Positions 1 through 9,361 are shown, counted from the stretch's first letter. The stretch: DNA of 56,041 nt from CAKRPJ01 sp934376955 (GCA_934376955.1 CAKRPJ010000014.1:1-56041); one strand, 5' to 3'. Made by a program: numbers and translations. The notes: generated from the sequence alone by a model not told the origin.

Positions 1-97
1 AAAAAGATATTTTGGTCAGACGGATATTTTGCTTGTAGCATCGGAGAAGTATCGTCAGCTACCATACAAAAATATATGAATACAGGGGGAGATCTCT

Positions 98-2221
98 ATG
101 AAATACAGACGACGACTGGCAGCCACCGCTCTCAGCCTTTCTATGGCCTTCTCGGCCGTGTATCCGGCTGTCCCTGCCTTTGCAGCTGCATGGGAGCGAA
201 ATGCCAACGGTTCTTATCTTGCAATCGATGGTTCCATAATTACCGGGATCACCTCCCGTGGGATCGATGTTTCCCACTGGAAGCAGTCCATCGACTGGAA
301 CGCTGTTGCTGCGGACGATGTGCAGTTTGTAATGCTGGGAACCAGATATAATAATGATGTGGATCCCTATTTTCAGGTCAATGCCACCGGTGCCTATAAT
401 GCCGGACTCCGGGTCGGCGCTTATCTTTATTCTTATGCCACAACAACAGAGATGGCGGAGGCAGAGGCGGATTTTGTCCTGAATCTTATCAAGGACTATC
501 CGATCTCGTATCCGGTGGTCCTCGATGTTGAGGCAACGGAGATGAACGGCCTGACACCGGCCCAGCTTTCTTCTATCATCAACAGCTTCTGCAAAAAGAT
601 CGAGAATGCCGGATATTATCCGATGGTGTATACCAATGACTACTGGCTGGCAAACAAGATCGACATGACAAAGGTTCCCTACGATGTTTGGGTGGCCCGC
701 TACAATGCCAAGCCCTCTTATGCAAACGCCGCTATGTGGCAGGCTACGAATGAGGGGCAGGTCAACGGAATCTCGGGAAATGTGGATATCAACTTTGCCT
801 TTAAGGATCTCAATTCCAAGCTCCCGGCAGACCGCTGGCGTCTGATCAACGGACAATGGTACTACTACAAGAATTATGTAAAGCAGACCGGATGGATCAA
901 CGATGGCCAGAGCTGGTACTATATGAATTCTGACGGAACCCAGTACAAGGGCTGGCTCCTCCTCGATAATGAATATTATTATCTTCTGCCTAAGACCGGA
1001 CAGATGCAGACCGGATGGATCCAGGTCGATGACAAATGGTATTATATGAAGCCCGACGGCAGAATGGCCAGTGAATGGGCTCAGGTCGACGGAAAATACT
1101 ATTATCTCTTAAACGGAGCTATGGTGACCGGATGGCTCAGGATCGGAACGGACTACTATTATATGAGGGGCAACGGCTCTATGGTTACGGGCTGGCGTAA
1201 GATGGATGGTGCCTACTACTACTTCCAGCAGGATGGACGGCTTGTCCGGGGCTGGGCTCAGGTCGATGGCCACTACTATTATATGAAGTCAGACGGAACT
1301 ATGGTAACCGGTTGGCAGACACTGGACAATGTGGCCTATTACTTTGCTCCCACCGGCGAGCTTGCTACCCAGTGGACGCAGATCGACGGCTCGTGGTACT
1401 ATTTCGGTACAGACGGACGCATGCAGACCGGATGGATCCAAGTCGATGGCCGCTACTATTATCTGCACACGGACGGGCGTATGGTGACCGGATGGCAGAG
1501 TGACGGAACGAACAAGTATTATATGGATGTAAAATCCGGAAAAATGGCTGTCGGCTGGAAGCAGATCGATAACAGCTGGTATTATTTCAATTCCTCCGGC
1601 CACATGTTGTCCGGATGGCTCAACGATAACGGAAAATACTACTATCTGAATCCCTCCGACGGAAAGATGGTGTCAAACGGCTCATATCGTATCGACAATG
1701 TAAATTATACGTTTGACAAATCCGGTGTCTGCCAGAATGAAACCACCGGCATCGACGGCGGTTCTGTTGCAAATAATAACAGCTCGAATATAAGCAATAC
1801 GACCGGTACGACTACGGTTACGACAGGAAGTCCCGGCGGACTCGGATCCTCCGAAGCTATGGGATCAACGTGGAGCAGCGGTGTTTCCGGGCCGGGCAGC
1901 AGCTCTACAAACGGCAGTACATCTGCTCCGGGCGGTAATTCCACAAACGGCAGTACCTCCGGCCCCGGCGGCAATTCCACGAATGGCAGCATTTCCGCTT
2001 CGGGTGGAAACTCCACAAATGGAAGTATTTCCGCTCCCGGCGGCAGCTCCACGAATGGCAGCATTTCCGCTCCGGGGAGCAGTTCCACGAATGGCAGTAC
2101 CTCCGGCCCCGGCGGCAGCTCCACGAATGGCAGTACCTCCGCTCCGGGTGGCAATTCCACGAATGGCAGTTCTTCCTCCTCCGGCGGGTCGCTGAAGGAA
2201 TACCAGACGAGCGGGCCGTAA
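98..2221 (+). CDS. Secreted GH25 lysozyme with cell-wall-binding repeats
   Basis: A 707-residue exported muramidase that would cleave the MurNAc-GlcNAc bond of peptidoglycan outside the cell. It opens with a basic, hydrophobic signal peptide (MKYRRR then an Ala/Leu-rich stretch ending AFA, about residue 30). The GH25 barrel follows at about residues 55-245, starting GIDVSHW and holding the catalytic DVEATE segment. From about 245 to 560 there are roughly fifteen GW...YYY...DG.M.TGW repeats of the choline/glucan-binding type, which anchor such enzymes to wall polymers. The last about 140 residues are a Gly/Ser/Asn/Thr tail. A GGGGGAGA ribosome site precedes the ATG. The gene stands alone and ends in a strong terminator. 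Whether it is an autolysin or acts on other cells is not shown by the sequence. Confidence 0.93.
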   Translation: MKYRRRLAATALSLSMAFSAVYPAVPAFAAAWERNANGSYLAIDGSIITGITSRGIDVSHWKQSIDWNAVAADDVQFVMLGTRYNNDVDPYFQVNATGAYNAGLRVGAYLYSYATTTEMAEAEADFVLNLIKDYPISYPVVLDVEATEMNGLTPAQLSSIINSFCKKIENAGYYPMVYTNDYWLANKIDMTKVPYDVWVARYNAKPSYANAAMWQATNEGQVNGISGNVDINFAFKDLNSKLPADRWRLINGQWYYYKNYVKQTGWINDGQSWYYMNSDGTQYKGWLLLDNEYYYLLPKTGQMQTGWIQVDDKWYYMKPDGRMASEWAQVDGKYYYLLNGAMVTGWLRIGTDYYYMRGNGSMVTGWRKMDGAYYYFQQDGRLVRGWAQVDGHYYYMKSDGTMVTGWQTLDNVAYYFAPTGELATQWTQIDGSWYYFGTDGRMQTGWIQVDGRYYYLHTDGRMVTGWQSDGTNKYYMDVKSGKMAVGWKQIDNSWYYFNSSGHMLSGWLNDNGKYYYLNPSDGKMVSNGSYRIDNVNYTFDKSGVCQNETTGIDGGSVANNNSSNISNTTGTTTVTTGSPGGLGSSEAMGSTWSSGVSGPGSSSTNGSTSAPGGNSTNGSTSGPGGNSTNGSISASGGNSTNGSISAPGGSSTNGSISAPGSSSTNGSTSGPGGSSTNGSTSAPGGNSTNGSSSSSGGSLKEYQTSGP
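1869..2199 (+). repeat. In-frame Gly/Ser/Asn tail repeats of the lysozyme gene
   Basis: About nine degenerate units of roughly 33-36 bases encode [S/G][S/N]STNGS[T/I]S.PG-type blocks at the C terminus of the lysozyme. The units differ mainly at P/S/A positions. All are in frame. The tail looks like a flexible, low-complexity extracellular segment, and copy number could vary by slippage. Confidence 0.85.
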
Positions 2222-2237
2222 AAGAAAATTAAAGTCA

Positions 2238-2286
2238 AACGTTCCCCCATTTTGTGCTACGCACAGTTAATGGGGGAACGTTTTTT
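2238..2286 (+). terminator. Intrinsic terminator of lysozyme gene
   Basis: A 14-bp perfect stem, AACGTTCCCCCATT paired with its complement at 2269-2282, is followed by a run of T. The loop carries a nested GTGC-TAC-GCAC hairpin, a motif that also occurs in the intergenic repeat at 12746-13050. Confidence 0.93.
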
Positions 2287-2320
2287 GGCGGCAAAAATAT
2301 CAAATAAAATTTAATTTTAC

Positions 2321-2348
2321 TTGACATTATGAGCATGTAATTTATAAT
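2321..2348 (+). promoter_or_regulatory. Consensus promoter of the AbiE cassette
   Basis: TTGACA at 2321-2326 and TATAAT at 2343-2348 are 16 bases apart, a perfect match to both sigma-A hexamers. The expected start of transcription is near 2355, giving a leader of only about 13 bases. The ATG at 2347 overlaps the -10 box, so it cannot be the translation start. Confidence 0.88.
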
Positions 2349-2367
2349 GAAATTGAGGAGGTGTCGC

Positions 2368-3063
2368 ATGAACAGCTATACAAAATATATTGAGACAATG
2401 CTCGAGCAAGAGCCTGAGAATAAGCTTTTGGATGCCAGTGTTTTATATCAAAAATCTTTCGGCACTATTCCTGCAATGACCTACTATAAAACACTGGAAA
2501 GAATGAGCAAACAAGGTTCTCTCGTGCATCTTACAAAAGGATTATATTACAGACCGAAAAAATCACGCTTTGGCTTAATTCCAATCAGTGAGAAGGAAAT
2601 TGTCGGGTACTATACAAGTAATGGACAGGGAATTGTTATAGGCTACAGACTTTACAATCAGAAAGGGCTGACAACGCAGATCGGTAAACGAGTTGAAGTT
2701 CTTTCTTCTGCTATTTCAGGCCAAAAGAAGAATATCAATAATGTTTGTGTTACAAACAGCAGGGTCGTTTTAACGCCGGATACAATTCCGGTAATTGAAA
2801 CTATGGAAATTCTTCAAAATTATAAGTCGATTGAGGATATCCGAAAATCTGCACTGGCCGCATATATGAGAGAATTTGCAATGAGATATTCCGATACTGC
2901 TGCAGTATTTGTCCTCAAAAATCGAAAGTATAAGAAATCAACCATTGCATTTCTGGAAAGATTTCTGAACTACTTTGGTGTTGAAAATACCTTGCATCAG
3001 TTCCTATCCGTGCTCTCATCGTATGCAATTCCGGAAATGGGGGAATTTTATGAATCTGCATGA
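2368..3063 (+). CDS. AbiEi-like antitoxin (DUF6088-type)
   Basis: A 231-residue protein resembling type IV AbiEi-family antitoxins. The N-terminal about 80 residues look like a winged helix (YQKSFGTIPAMTYYKTLERM... then GLYYRPK). The rest resembles the antitoxin C-terminal domain, which in the family mediates DNA binding and autorepression. The start is set by GAGGAGGTG just upstream of the ATG at 2368. The gene overlaps the next one by 14 bases, typical for coupled antitoxin-toxin pairs. The cassette is visibly more AT-rich than the lysozyme and glnN genes on either side, consistent with horizontal acquisition. Family placement comes from overall pattern and gene pairing, and the protein is divergent. 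Confidence 0.75.
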   Translation: MNSYTKYIETMLEQEPENKLLDASVLYQKSFGTIPAMTYYKTLERMSKQGSLVHLTKGLYYRPKKSRFGLIPISEKEIVGYYTSNGQGIVIGYRLYNQKGLTTQIGKRVEVLSSAISGQKKNINNVCVTNSRVVLTPDTIPVIETMEILQNYKSIEDIRKSALAAYMREFAMRYSDTAAVFVLKNRKYKKSTIAFLERFLNYFGVENTLHQFLSVLSSYAIPEMGEFYESA

Positions 3064-3994
3064 ACATAAGGAGGAATTTGAAGAACTGATTGCTGTTGTA
3101 GCAGATTATATTGGGGTTCCTGCCACTGCAGTACGCAGAGATTACTATATTGTTCAAATGATGCAAAATCTCCAAAACAGCGAATATGCTGAATCTTGTG
3201 TATTCAAGGGAGGAACCTCTCTCAGTAAATGTTATCCCGGATCTATCAATCGTTTTTCCGAAGATATCGATCTGACGTTCATTCCTGTGGAGGATATGAA
3301 TAATAAAAAATACAATAAAGAATTGAAACGAATTGAAGATACCATCTCATCTGGTTTCCTAATGGAAAAAATAGAGGCCGAGCGTAATGACCGAAACAAA
3401 AGTGCATATATCTGGCCTGAAAATGAAAGCAAGGAAACCTGTCGAGTAAAACTAGAGATTGGTTCCAGTATAAGACCGGATCCTTTTTCGCAGAGAACAA
3501 TGAAAACTTATATTCAGGAATATCTCGAAGAAAATGGCATGTACGATGTTGTAACAGAATTTGATCTGCAAGAAGTAAAAGTAAATACACTTGATATCAC
3601 CCGAACCTTCATTGATAAAGCAATGTCTGTTAAAAGGCATGCACTCTGCGGAACACTTCCAAGAAAAGTACGTCACATATATGATGTTACAGTTCTTCTG
3701 GAACGCAATGATATTCAAGATTTCCTGAAAGATACAAAACGGCTGAAACAACTTTTAATTCTTACGAAAGAAACCGACAGCTTCTATCTTCAAAAACGCA
3801 ATATCCCTGTAGAATATAATCCATTGGATGCATACAACTTTGGAAGCTGGAAACAGTATTTCAACAAAGAAATTCGTGATAGATACGAAACACTTCATGA
3901 GGATTTACTTTATACGTCCAAACGCCAGAGTTTTGAAAATGCTATTCATGCGTTTGAATTTATCAGCCACTTGTTTACTTCCATAGGTGAATAA
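3050..3994 (+). CDS. AbiEii-family nucleotidyltransferase toxin
   Basis: A 314-residue member of the nucleotidyl transferase AbiEii/AbiGii toxin family. The diagnostic segment KGGTSLSKCY ... RFSEDIDLTF (about residues 45-70) gives the GG-[ST] loop and the DxD metal ligands of a DNA polymerase beta-like nucleotidyltransferase. Known relatives stall growth by modifying tRNA acceptor ends or related targets, using NTPs. The translation start at 3050 lies inside the end of the antitoxin gene, so the pair is probably translationally coupled. The C-terminal half is helical with no obvious membrane segment. A role in phage abortive infection or plasmid/island maintenance is inferred from the family. 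Confidence 0.87.
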   Translation: MNLHEHKEEFEELIAVVADYIGVPATAVRRDYYIVQMMQNLQNSEYAESCVFKGGTSLSKCYPGSINRFSEDIDLTFIPVEDMNNKKYNKELKRIEDTISSGFLMEKIEAERNDRNKSAYIWPENESKETCRVKLEIGSSIRPDPFSQRTMKTYIQEYLEENGMYDVVTEFDLQEVKVNTLDITRTFIDKAMSVKRHALCGTLPRKVRHIYDVTVLLERNDIQDFLKDTKRLKQLLILTKETDSFYLQKRNIPVEYNPLDAYNFGSWKQYFNKEIRDRYETLHEDLLYTSKRQSFENAIHAFEFISHLFTSIGE

Positions 3995-4011
3995 GTCATT
4001 TTACAATAACC

Positions 4012-4047
4012 TCAAAAAGCCAGACCCTGAATTTCAGCGTCTGGCTT
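4012..4047 (-). terminator. Terminator of glnN
   Basis: The inverted repeat AAGCCAGAC (4017-4025) / GTCTGGCTT (4039-4047) is followed on the minus strand by TTTTT. It sits at the convergence of the toxin gene and glnN and best serves glnN. Confidence 0.85.
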
Positions 4048-4098
4048 CGTCCAATTAATCCCGCAAAAAACAGGGATGCTGCTTATTTATCAACTTGA

Positions 4099-6216
4099 TT
4101 ACACCTCAAAGATCAGATCGCCGTAGCTAGGGATCGGCCAGTATTCTTTATCTACCAGCATTTCCAGCTTATCTGCCGGTTCACGGAGCTGGCGCATGGT
4201 AAGAGCCACTTTATCATAGTAGAAGTGTGCGCGTTTTTCCATATTTTCGATGGCATTGCCTTGGGTAAGGTCCTCCTGAAGCTGTGCCATAGCAACCTTC
4301 ATTTCGGAAAGCAGATCGGATACCTCGAGAAGAAGCTCCTTCTGAACACTTACGTCTGCCTCCGGGCAGGCCGCGCTGACTGCGCTTAAGGACTGGGCAA
4401 GCATGGTAGTATAGCGGATCACCGCCGGTACGAGCTGTTTTCCGGCCATATCCAGCATGGTTTTTGCTTCGATATTTACCGATTTTGCGTATGCCTCGTA
4501 CTCGATCTCTGCACGGGCGGTTAATTCGGAGCTTGTATACACGCCGAAATCACCAAACAGCTTGACTGCCTTTTCGGTCGTCAGGGCCGGGATCGCATCC
4601 ACCATACATTTCAGATTCGGAAGTCCTCTGCGGGCTGCCTCCTCGATCCATTCCTCCGTATAGCCGTTTCCGTTGAAGATGATCCTTCTGTGTTCAAACA
4701 GATACTGCTTGATCAGGTCATGGACTGCGGTGGGGAAATCCTCTGATTTTTCAAGGATATCTGCCGCTTCCTTGAAGGCCTCTGCCACGATGGTATTTAA
4801 TACCACGTTGGCAGATGAGATCGAGTCGGAGGAGCCGACCATACGAAACTCGAATTTATTGTTTGTAAAGGCAAACGGTGAGGTACGGTTTCTGTCGGTT
4901 GCGTCCTTATCCACGTCCGGAAGTGTGGTAACGCCTGTCTTTAAGGTTCCGCCGACCTTGGAGTGAGTCGCAGCTCCTGTGCTGCAGAGCTGGTCGATAA
5001 CGTCCTCCAGCTGTTCTCCTACAAAGATGGATATGATCGCAGGCGGTGCTTCCTGTGCTCCGAGGCGATAATCGTTGCCCGGAACCGCTGCCGAAAGACG
5101 TAAGAGATCCGCATGGATATCTACAGCCTTCATAATGCAGGCAAGAACCAGAAGAAACTGGATATTTTCGTGGGGTGTGACACCCGGATCCAGCATATTG
5201 ATACCGGTATCGGAGGTCAATGACCAGTTGTTATGTTTACCGGAGCCGTTTACGCCCTGAAATGGCTTTTCATGGAGCAGGCAGGCGAGACCGCGGCGGC
5301 TTGCCACTTTCTTCATGGTTTCCATTACCAGCTGGTTATGGTCGACGGCCAGATTTGCCTTTGTGTAGATCGTTGCAAGCTCATGCTGTGCAGGAGCAAC
5401 CTCGTTGTGCTCTGTTTTGGAGCTTACTCCCAACTTCCAGAGTTCTTCATTTAATTCCTTCATGAAAGCGCCGATCCGCTCTCGGATAACTCCGTAGTAG
5501 TGGTCGTCCATCTCCTGTCCCTTGGGCGGCATTGCTCCGAACAGTGTGCGGCCTGTGTAGACAAGATCTTTTCTCTGTAAATATTTTTCTCTGTCCACAA
5601 GGAAATATTCCTGCTCCGGGCCTACAGACGGAATAACACGCTTTACGGCCGTGTTTCCGAACAGATGGAAGATACGTACCGCCTGCTTATCGATTGCTTC
5701 CATGGAACGCAGGAGCGGTGTTTTTTTGTCCAGTGCCTCTCCGCCGTAAGAGCAGAAGGCAGTAGGGATACAAAGGGTAACGCCGGTAGCGTCCTTCTTC
5801 AGGAATGCCGGCGATGTGCAGTCCCATGCCGTATAGCCGCGCGCCTCAAAGGTAGCGCGAAGGCCGCCGGACGGGAAGGAGGAGCCGTCCGCTTCTCCCT
5901 TGATCAGCTCCTTACCGGACAGATCCATAAGCACCTTTCCTGCTGCATCCGGACTTCCGATAAAGGAGTCGTGTTTTTCTGCAGTAACTCCGGTCAGAGG
6001 CTGAAACCAATGGGTATAGTGGGTCGCCCCATTTTCCACCGCCCACTCCTTCATTGCGTGGGCTACTACATCGGCAATAGACGGATCCAGCCCGTTTCCG
6101 TCCTCGATCGTCTGTTTCAGTTTCTTATAAATACTTTTCGGCAGACGTTCCCGCATCACCGCATCATTAAATACATTTTCCCCAAAGATTTCTGACACAT
6201 TGATGTTTTCACTCAT
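4099..6216 (-). CDS. glnN: Type III glutamine synthetase
   Basis: A 705-residue cytoplasmic enzyme that makes glutamine from glutamate, ammonia and ATP. Its length fits the GSIII (GlnN) family and not the about 450-residue GlnA family. Visible family motifs are GPEQEYFLVD, NEVAPAQHELA and GSGKHNNWSL, which contribute Glu and His metal/glutamate ligands. The start at 6216 follows AGGAGGAGA at 4-6 bases; an upstream in-frame ATG at 6261 lacks a ribosome site. The gene is monocistronic, between the fba terminator upstream and its own terminator. GSIII is common in Bacteroidetes, cyanobacteria and Lachnospiraceae and is often nitrogen-regulated, but no nitrogen operator was recognised here. Confidence 0.96.
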   Translation of the reverse strand: MSENINVSEIFGENVFNDAVMRERLPKSIYKKLKQTIEDGNGLDPSIADVVAHAMKEWAVENGATHYTHWFQPLTGVTAEKHDSFIGSPDAAGKVLMDLSGKELIKGEADGSSFPSGGLRATFEARGYTAWDCTSPAFLKKDATGVTLCIPTAFCSYGGEALDKKTPLLRSMEAIDKQAVRIFHLFGNTAVKRVIPSVGPEQEYFLVDREKYLQRKDLVYTGRTLFGAMPPKGQEMDDHYYGVIRERIGAFMKELNEELWKLGVSSKTEHNEVAPAQHELATIYTKANLAVDHNQLVMETMKKVASRRGLACLLHEKPFQGVNGSGKHNNWSLTSDTGINMLDPGVTPHENIQFLLVLACIMKAVDIHADLLRLSAAVPGNDYRLGAQEAPPAIISIFVGEQLEDVIDQLCSTGAATHSKVGGTLKTGVTTLPDVDKDATDRNRTSPFAFTNNKFEFRMVGSSDSISSANVVLNTIVAEAFKEAADILEKSEDFPTAVHDLIKQYLFEHRRIIFNGNGYTEEWIEEAARRGLPNLKCMVDAIPALTTEKAVKLFGDFGVYTSSELTARAEIEYEAYAKSVNIEAKTMLDMAGKQLVPAVIRYTTMLAQSLSAVSAACPEADVSVQKELLLEVSDLLSEMKVAMAQLQEDLTQGNAIENMEKRAHFYYDKVALTMRQLREPADKLEMLVDKEYWPIPSYGDLIFEV

Positions 6217-6360
6217 AAATTCTCCTCCTGCTTTTCTTGACTGTACCCCTTTGCTGTCCAATACTTCTGCCCTATCCCCACATCCGGCTATTGCACATAA
6301 TCCCTTTCATTCGTGTTTCTTGCTTTTTTTGTTTCCTGCTTATATTTTTCTTGTGTATAT

Positions 6361-6393
6361 TTATAAAAACGTTCTCCTGTTTAAAGGAGAACG
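6361..6393 (-). terminator. Terminator of fba
   Basis: CGTTCTCCT (6370-6378) pairs with AGGAGAACG (6385-6393) around a 6-base loop. On the minus strand the stem is followed by TTTTTATAAA. Confidence 0.9.
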
Positions 6394-6443
6394 CCTTTAT
6401 TACCCTTTATTTCCCAGATTTTTCCGGGAATCTGCCCCGGAAA

Positions 6444-7310
6444 TTAGTCTGCTTTTCCGATAGAACCGAACAGCTCCATCTTTGCCTTAACTGTTTCCTT
6501 GATTGCTGCTGCACCCGGAGCAAGAAGCTTTCTCGGGTCATATCCCTTGCCCTCAAGGTCTTTTCCTGCTTCGATATATTTTCTTGTAGCATCAGCAAAT
6601 GCAAGCTGACACTCTGTATTAACGTTGATCTTTGCAACGCCTAAAGAGATTGCCTTTTTGATCATATCCTCCGGGATTCCGGTGCCGCCGTGGAGAACTA
6701 ACGGCATATCGCCTACCTTCTCTTTTACAGCAGCCAGAGTTTCAAAGCTTAAGCCCTTCCAGTTTGCCGGATATTTTCCGTGGATGTTTCCGATACCGGC
6801 CGCAAGCATATCAACGCCGAGATCTGCGATCATCTTGCATTCTTCCGGATCAGCGCACTCGCCCATACCGATAACGCCGTCTTCTTCGCCGCCGATAGCA
6901 CCTACCTCTGCCTCAAGGGACATTCCCTTTTCGCGGCAGATCCGGATCAGCTCTTTTGTTTTTTCTACATTCTCCTCGATCGGATAGTGGGAGCCGTCGA
7001 ACATAATGGAGGAGAAGCCTGCTTCGATACACTTTAAGCATCCCTCGTAGCTGCCATGGTCAAGATGAAGGGCAACCGGAACGGTGATTTTTAATTCCTC
7101 CAGCATGCCGTTTACCATACCTACTACTGTTTTATATCCGGCCATATATTTTCCTGCACCCTCGGAAACGCCAAGGATAACCGGGGATCTTAATTCTTCT
7201 GCTGTTTGAAGGATTGCTTTTGTCCACTCTAAGTTGTTGATATTGAAGTGACCTACCGCATATTTTCCATCTCTTGCTTTCTCAAGCATTTCTTTTGCTG
7301 TTACTAACAT
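6444..7310 (-). CDS. fba: Class II fructose-bisphosphate aldolase
   Basis: A 288-residue zinc-dependent aldolase of glycolysis, interconverting fructose-1,6-bisphosphate with DHAP and glyceraldehyde-3-phosphate. Metal and substrate motifs are visible: HLDHGS (proton donor Asp and Zn His), SIMFDGSHYP, GIGNIHGKYP and LHGGTGIP (Zn His residues), and INVNTECQ near the C terminus. The start at 7310 is preceded by GGAGGT at the right distance; the longer upstream extension has no ribosome site and does not resemble an aldolase N terminus. It lies 83 bases downstream of thrC and may be co-transcribed or have its own start in that gap. A tagatose-bisphosphate specificity cannot be excluded, but the chromosomal single-gene setting fits glycolytic FBA. 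Confidence 0.94.
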   Translation of the reverse strand: MLVTAKEMLEKARDGKYAVGHFNINNLEWTKAILQTAEELRSPVILGVSEGAGKYMAGYKTVVGMVNGMLEELKITVPVALHLDHGSYEGCLKCIEAGFSSIMFDGSHYPIEENVEKTKELIRICREKGMSLEAEVGAIGGEEDGVIGMGECADPEECKMIADLGVDMLAAGIGNIHGKYPANWKGLSFETLAAVKEKVGDMPLVLHGGTGIPEDMIKKAISLGVAKINVNTECQLAFADATRKYIEAGKDLEGKGYDPRKLLAPGAAAIKETVKAKMELFGSIGKAD

Positions 7311-7393
7311 AATCTTGGACCTCCATTTAACCTCATATTGTTGCAATCGGGCGGAGTAATGACACACCCGGTTAAAGTTATCACAATTATACA

Positions 7394-8902
7394 TTATTTC
7401 TTTTCGTTTGAAAAGATTGATTTCACAGTTTCCTTCATTTCTTTCGGCCCGCACTGCCTGTTGTGGAGGATCGTGGCACCCCTAAGCTCCTCGATCGCCT
7501 GTGGGATCTTTACTCCAGAAAGCTCTCTTACCTGCTCGATCCGGGCAAATTCATCGGAGGAGGAGGTTTCGGTGGCCTGTTTTCCCAGAACAGCTTCCAC
7601 AACGCTTCCCGCAAATTTGTATGGACTGGCGGTCGATGCGATGATCGTCTTTTTCTGATCTCCGGTTTCCCGCTTATACGCTTCGTATACCGCCGCTGCG
7701 ACCCCGGTGTGCGTATCGATAAGATATCCGGTGTCCTCATATATTTTTTTGATCTCCGCCGCATTTTCCTTCATTCCTGCATAGTCGGCATAAAAATCGG
7801 ACATAAATTCTTTCATTTCCGATGTGACGGAGTATTTTCCGCTCTGAGACAGTTCCTGCATCAGCTCCTTCGTTTTTGCGGCATCTCTTTTGCAGCTCAG
7901 ATACAAAAGACGTTCCAGATTGCTGGAGATCAGGATATCCATAGAGGGGGATGTGGTCAGGATAAATTCGCGGTTTCTGTCATAGGTTCCCGTGGTAAAA
8001 AAGTCATAGAGAACCCTGTTGTCATTTGATGCACAGATCAGCCGGTCAAAGGGGATCCCCATCTGCTTTGCAAGGTAAGCCGCGAGAATATTTCCAAAGT
8101 TTCCGGTCGGAACCGCCACATTGACGCGTTCTCCCTCCTTAAGCTCACCGCGGGCATACAGCTTTGCGTATGCGTAGACGTAATATACTACCTGCGGGAT
8201 GAGACGCCCGATGTTGATGGAGTTCGCGGAGGACAGCTGAAATCCTTTTTCCTCCAGCTTCTTTGCAAATTCCTTATCTTCAAATATTTTCTTTACTCCC
8301 GACTGGGCATCATCAAAGTTTCCGTCGATACCTACGACCGTGGTATTGCCGCCCTTTTGCGTAAGCATCTGCAGCTCCTGCACACGGCTGACCCCGTTTT
8401 TCGGATAAAAGACGATGATCCGTGTGCCCGGAACATCCGCAAAGCCTGCCATTGCCGCCTTTCCGGTATCTCCGGACGTTGCTGTCAGGATCACGATCTC
8501 ATTTTTTACATGATTCTTTTTTGCCGATACCGTCATTAAATACGGCAGAATCGACAATGCCATATCCTTAAATGCAATGGTCTTTCCGTGAAACAGCTCC
8601 AGAAAGCAGATCCCGTCCGCTTCTGTGATCGGAGCGATCTCCTCTGTGTCAAATTTGTCATCATAGGCATGGGAAATACAGTATTTTAATTCTTCCTCGG
8701 TAAAGTCTGTAAGGAACTGCTTCATCACCGCATACGCCGTTTCCTGATATGTCATCCCCGCCAGCTCATCTATTGAATTATCTAACGCCGGGATCTGATC
8801 CGGCATGAACAGTCCCCCGTCCTTTGCCAGTCCTCTAAGAATTGCCTGAGAGGCCGTAACCCCCGACTCTCCTCCGCGTGTACTTCCGTATAATACCTCC
8901 AT
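7394..8902 (-). CDS. thrC: Threonine synthase
   Basis: A 502-residue PLP enzyme converting O-phospho-homoserine to threonine. It opens with YGSTRGG and KDGGLFMPDQIP, typical of the microbial/yeast-type threonine synthases of about 500 residues. The PLP lysine lies in GKTIAFKDMAL (about residue 110) and the phosphate-binding loop in TATSGDTGKAA. The C-terminal TASPYKFAGSVVEA segment is also characteristic. The start is supported by GGAGATGG upstream. It has a good sigma-A promoter at 8998-9026. No threonine attenuator or T-box was recognised in the short leader. Confidence 0.96.
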   Translation of the reverse strand: MEVLYGSTRGGESGVTASQAILRGLAKDGGLFMPDQIPALDNSIDELAGMTYQETAYAVMKQFLTDFTEEELKYCISHAYDDKFDTEEIAPITEADGICFLELFHGKTIAFKDMALSILPYLMTVSAKKNHVKNEIVILTATSGDTGKAAMAGFADVPGTRIIVFYPKNGVSRVQELQMLTQKGGNTTVVGIDGNFDDAQSGVKKIFEDKEFAKKLEEKGFQLSSANSINIGRLIPQVVYYVYAYAKLYARGELKEGERVNVAVPTGNFGNILAAYLAKQMGIPFDRLICASNDNRVLYDFFTTGTYDRNREFILTTSPSMDILISSNLERLLYLSCKRDAAKTKELMQELSQSGKYSVTSEMKEFMSDFYADYAGMKENAAEIKKIYEDTGYLIDTHTGVAAAVYEAYKRETGDQKKTIIASTASPYKFAGSVVEAVLGKQATETSSSDEFARIEQVRELSGVKIPQAIEELRGATILHNRQCGPKEMKETVKSIFSNEKK

Positions 8903-8997
8903 GCTGCCATCTCCTCTCGATCCTGTTAACGGAATTTTGTCTCAGTTTTGCAGTAAGCGGCCGCGTTATCTCCCGGCCATGCCAAACTTTTTCCAGC

Positions 8998-9026
8998 ATT
9001 GTAGCACACTTCGCTGTCTGCGACAA
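8998..9026 (-). promoter_or_regulatory. Promoter of thrC
   Basis: On the minus strand TTGTCG (9026-9021) and TACAAT (9003-8998) are separated by exactly 17 bases. They lie about 100 bases before the thrC start. Confidence 0.75.
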
Positions 9027-9112
9027 TCTTTTTCTTTTTTTCGCCCAAAATGTCACCTTTTCCCCGACCCACTCATATCTCATATATAAGCAACCTGCGA
9101 GTGAGTGATCTC

Positions 9113-9361
9113 ATGGTATTTCCATTAAGTAATACATTGCCCGGAGAAACCGTTTCCGTTGTATGTCTGGCCAACGAGGGGCTTATGGCTGCGCGGCTCT
9201 TTGATCTGGGTTTTGTTCCAAGATCTGTTATTTCCTGTGTTCTTAAGAAGAAAAATATTGCGGCTTATCTGGTTCGGAGCTCGGTGATCGCGATCCGGGA
9301 GGAAGACAGCCGCCTGATCATGGTAAAAAAGGCGGATGATGACCGGGAGGTGGTAAGATGA
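9113..9361 (+). CDS. feoA: FeoA-domain protein
   Basis: A small SH3-like protein of about 82 residues (ETVSVVCLANEG...RLFDLGFVPRSVISCVL...AIREEDSRLIMV) matching the FeoA family, cytoplasmic partners of the ferrous-iron channel FeoB. The stop overlaps the feoB start by ATGA, so the two are translationally coupled. The start is uncertain: ATG 9113 has no good ribosome site, and an in-frame GTG lies at 9101. An iron-responsive Fur box was not recognised upstream. Confidence 0.88.
   Translation: MVFPLSNTLPGETVSVVCLANEGLMAARLFDLGFVPRSVISCVLKKKNIAAYLVRSSVIAIREEDSRLIMVKKADDDREVVR

Noticed and set aside
1705..2250. Minus-strand frame of 181 codons with Pro/Leu/Glu repeats
   Set aside because: It is the reverse reading of the lysozyme tail repeats. 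No start signal, and the repeats are explained by the plus-strand protein.
8903..9112. Fur box or iron riboswitch before feoA
   Set aside because: I found no 19-base Fur palindrome or structured leader. A possible plus-strand promoter (TTGTAG...GACAAT) coincides with the reverse of the thrC promoter and is weaker.
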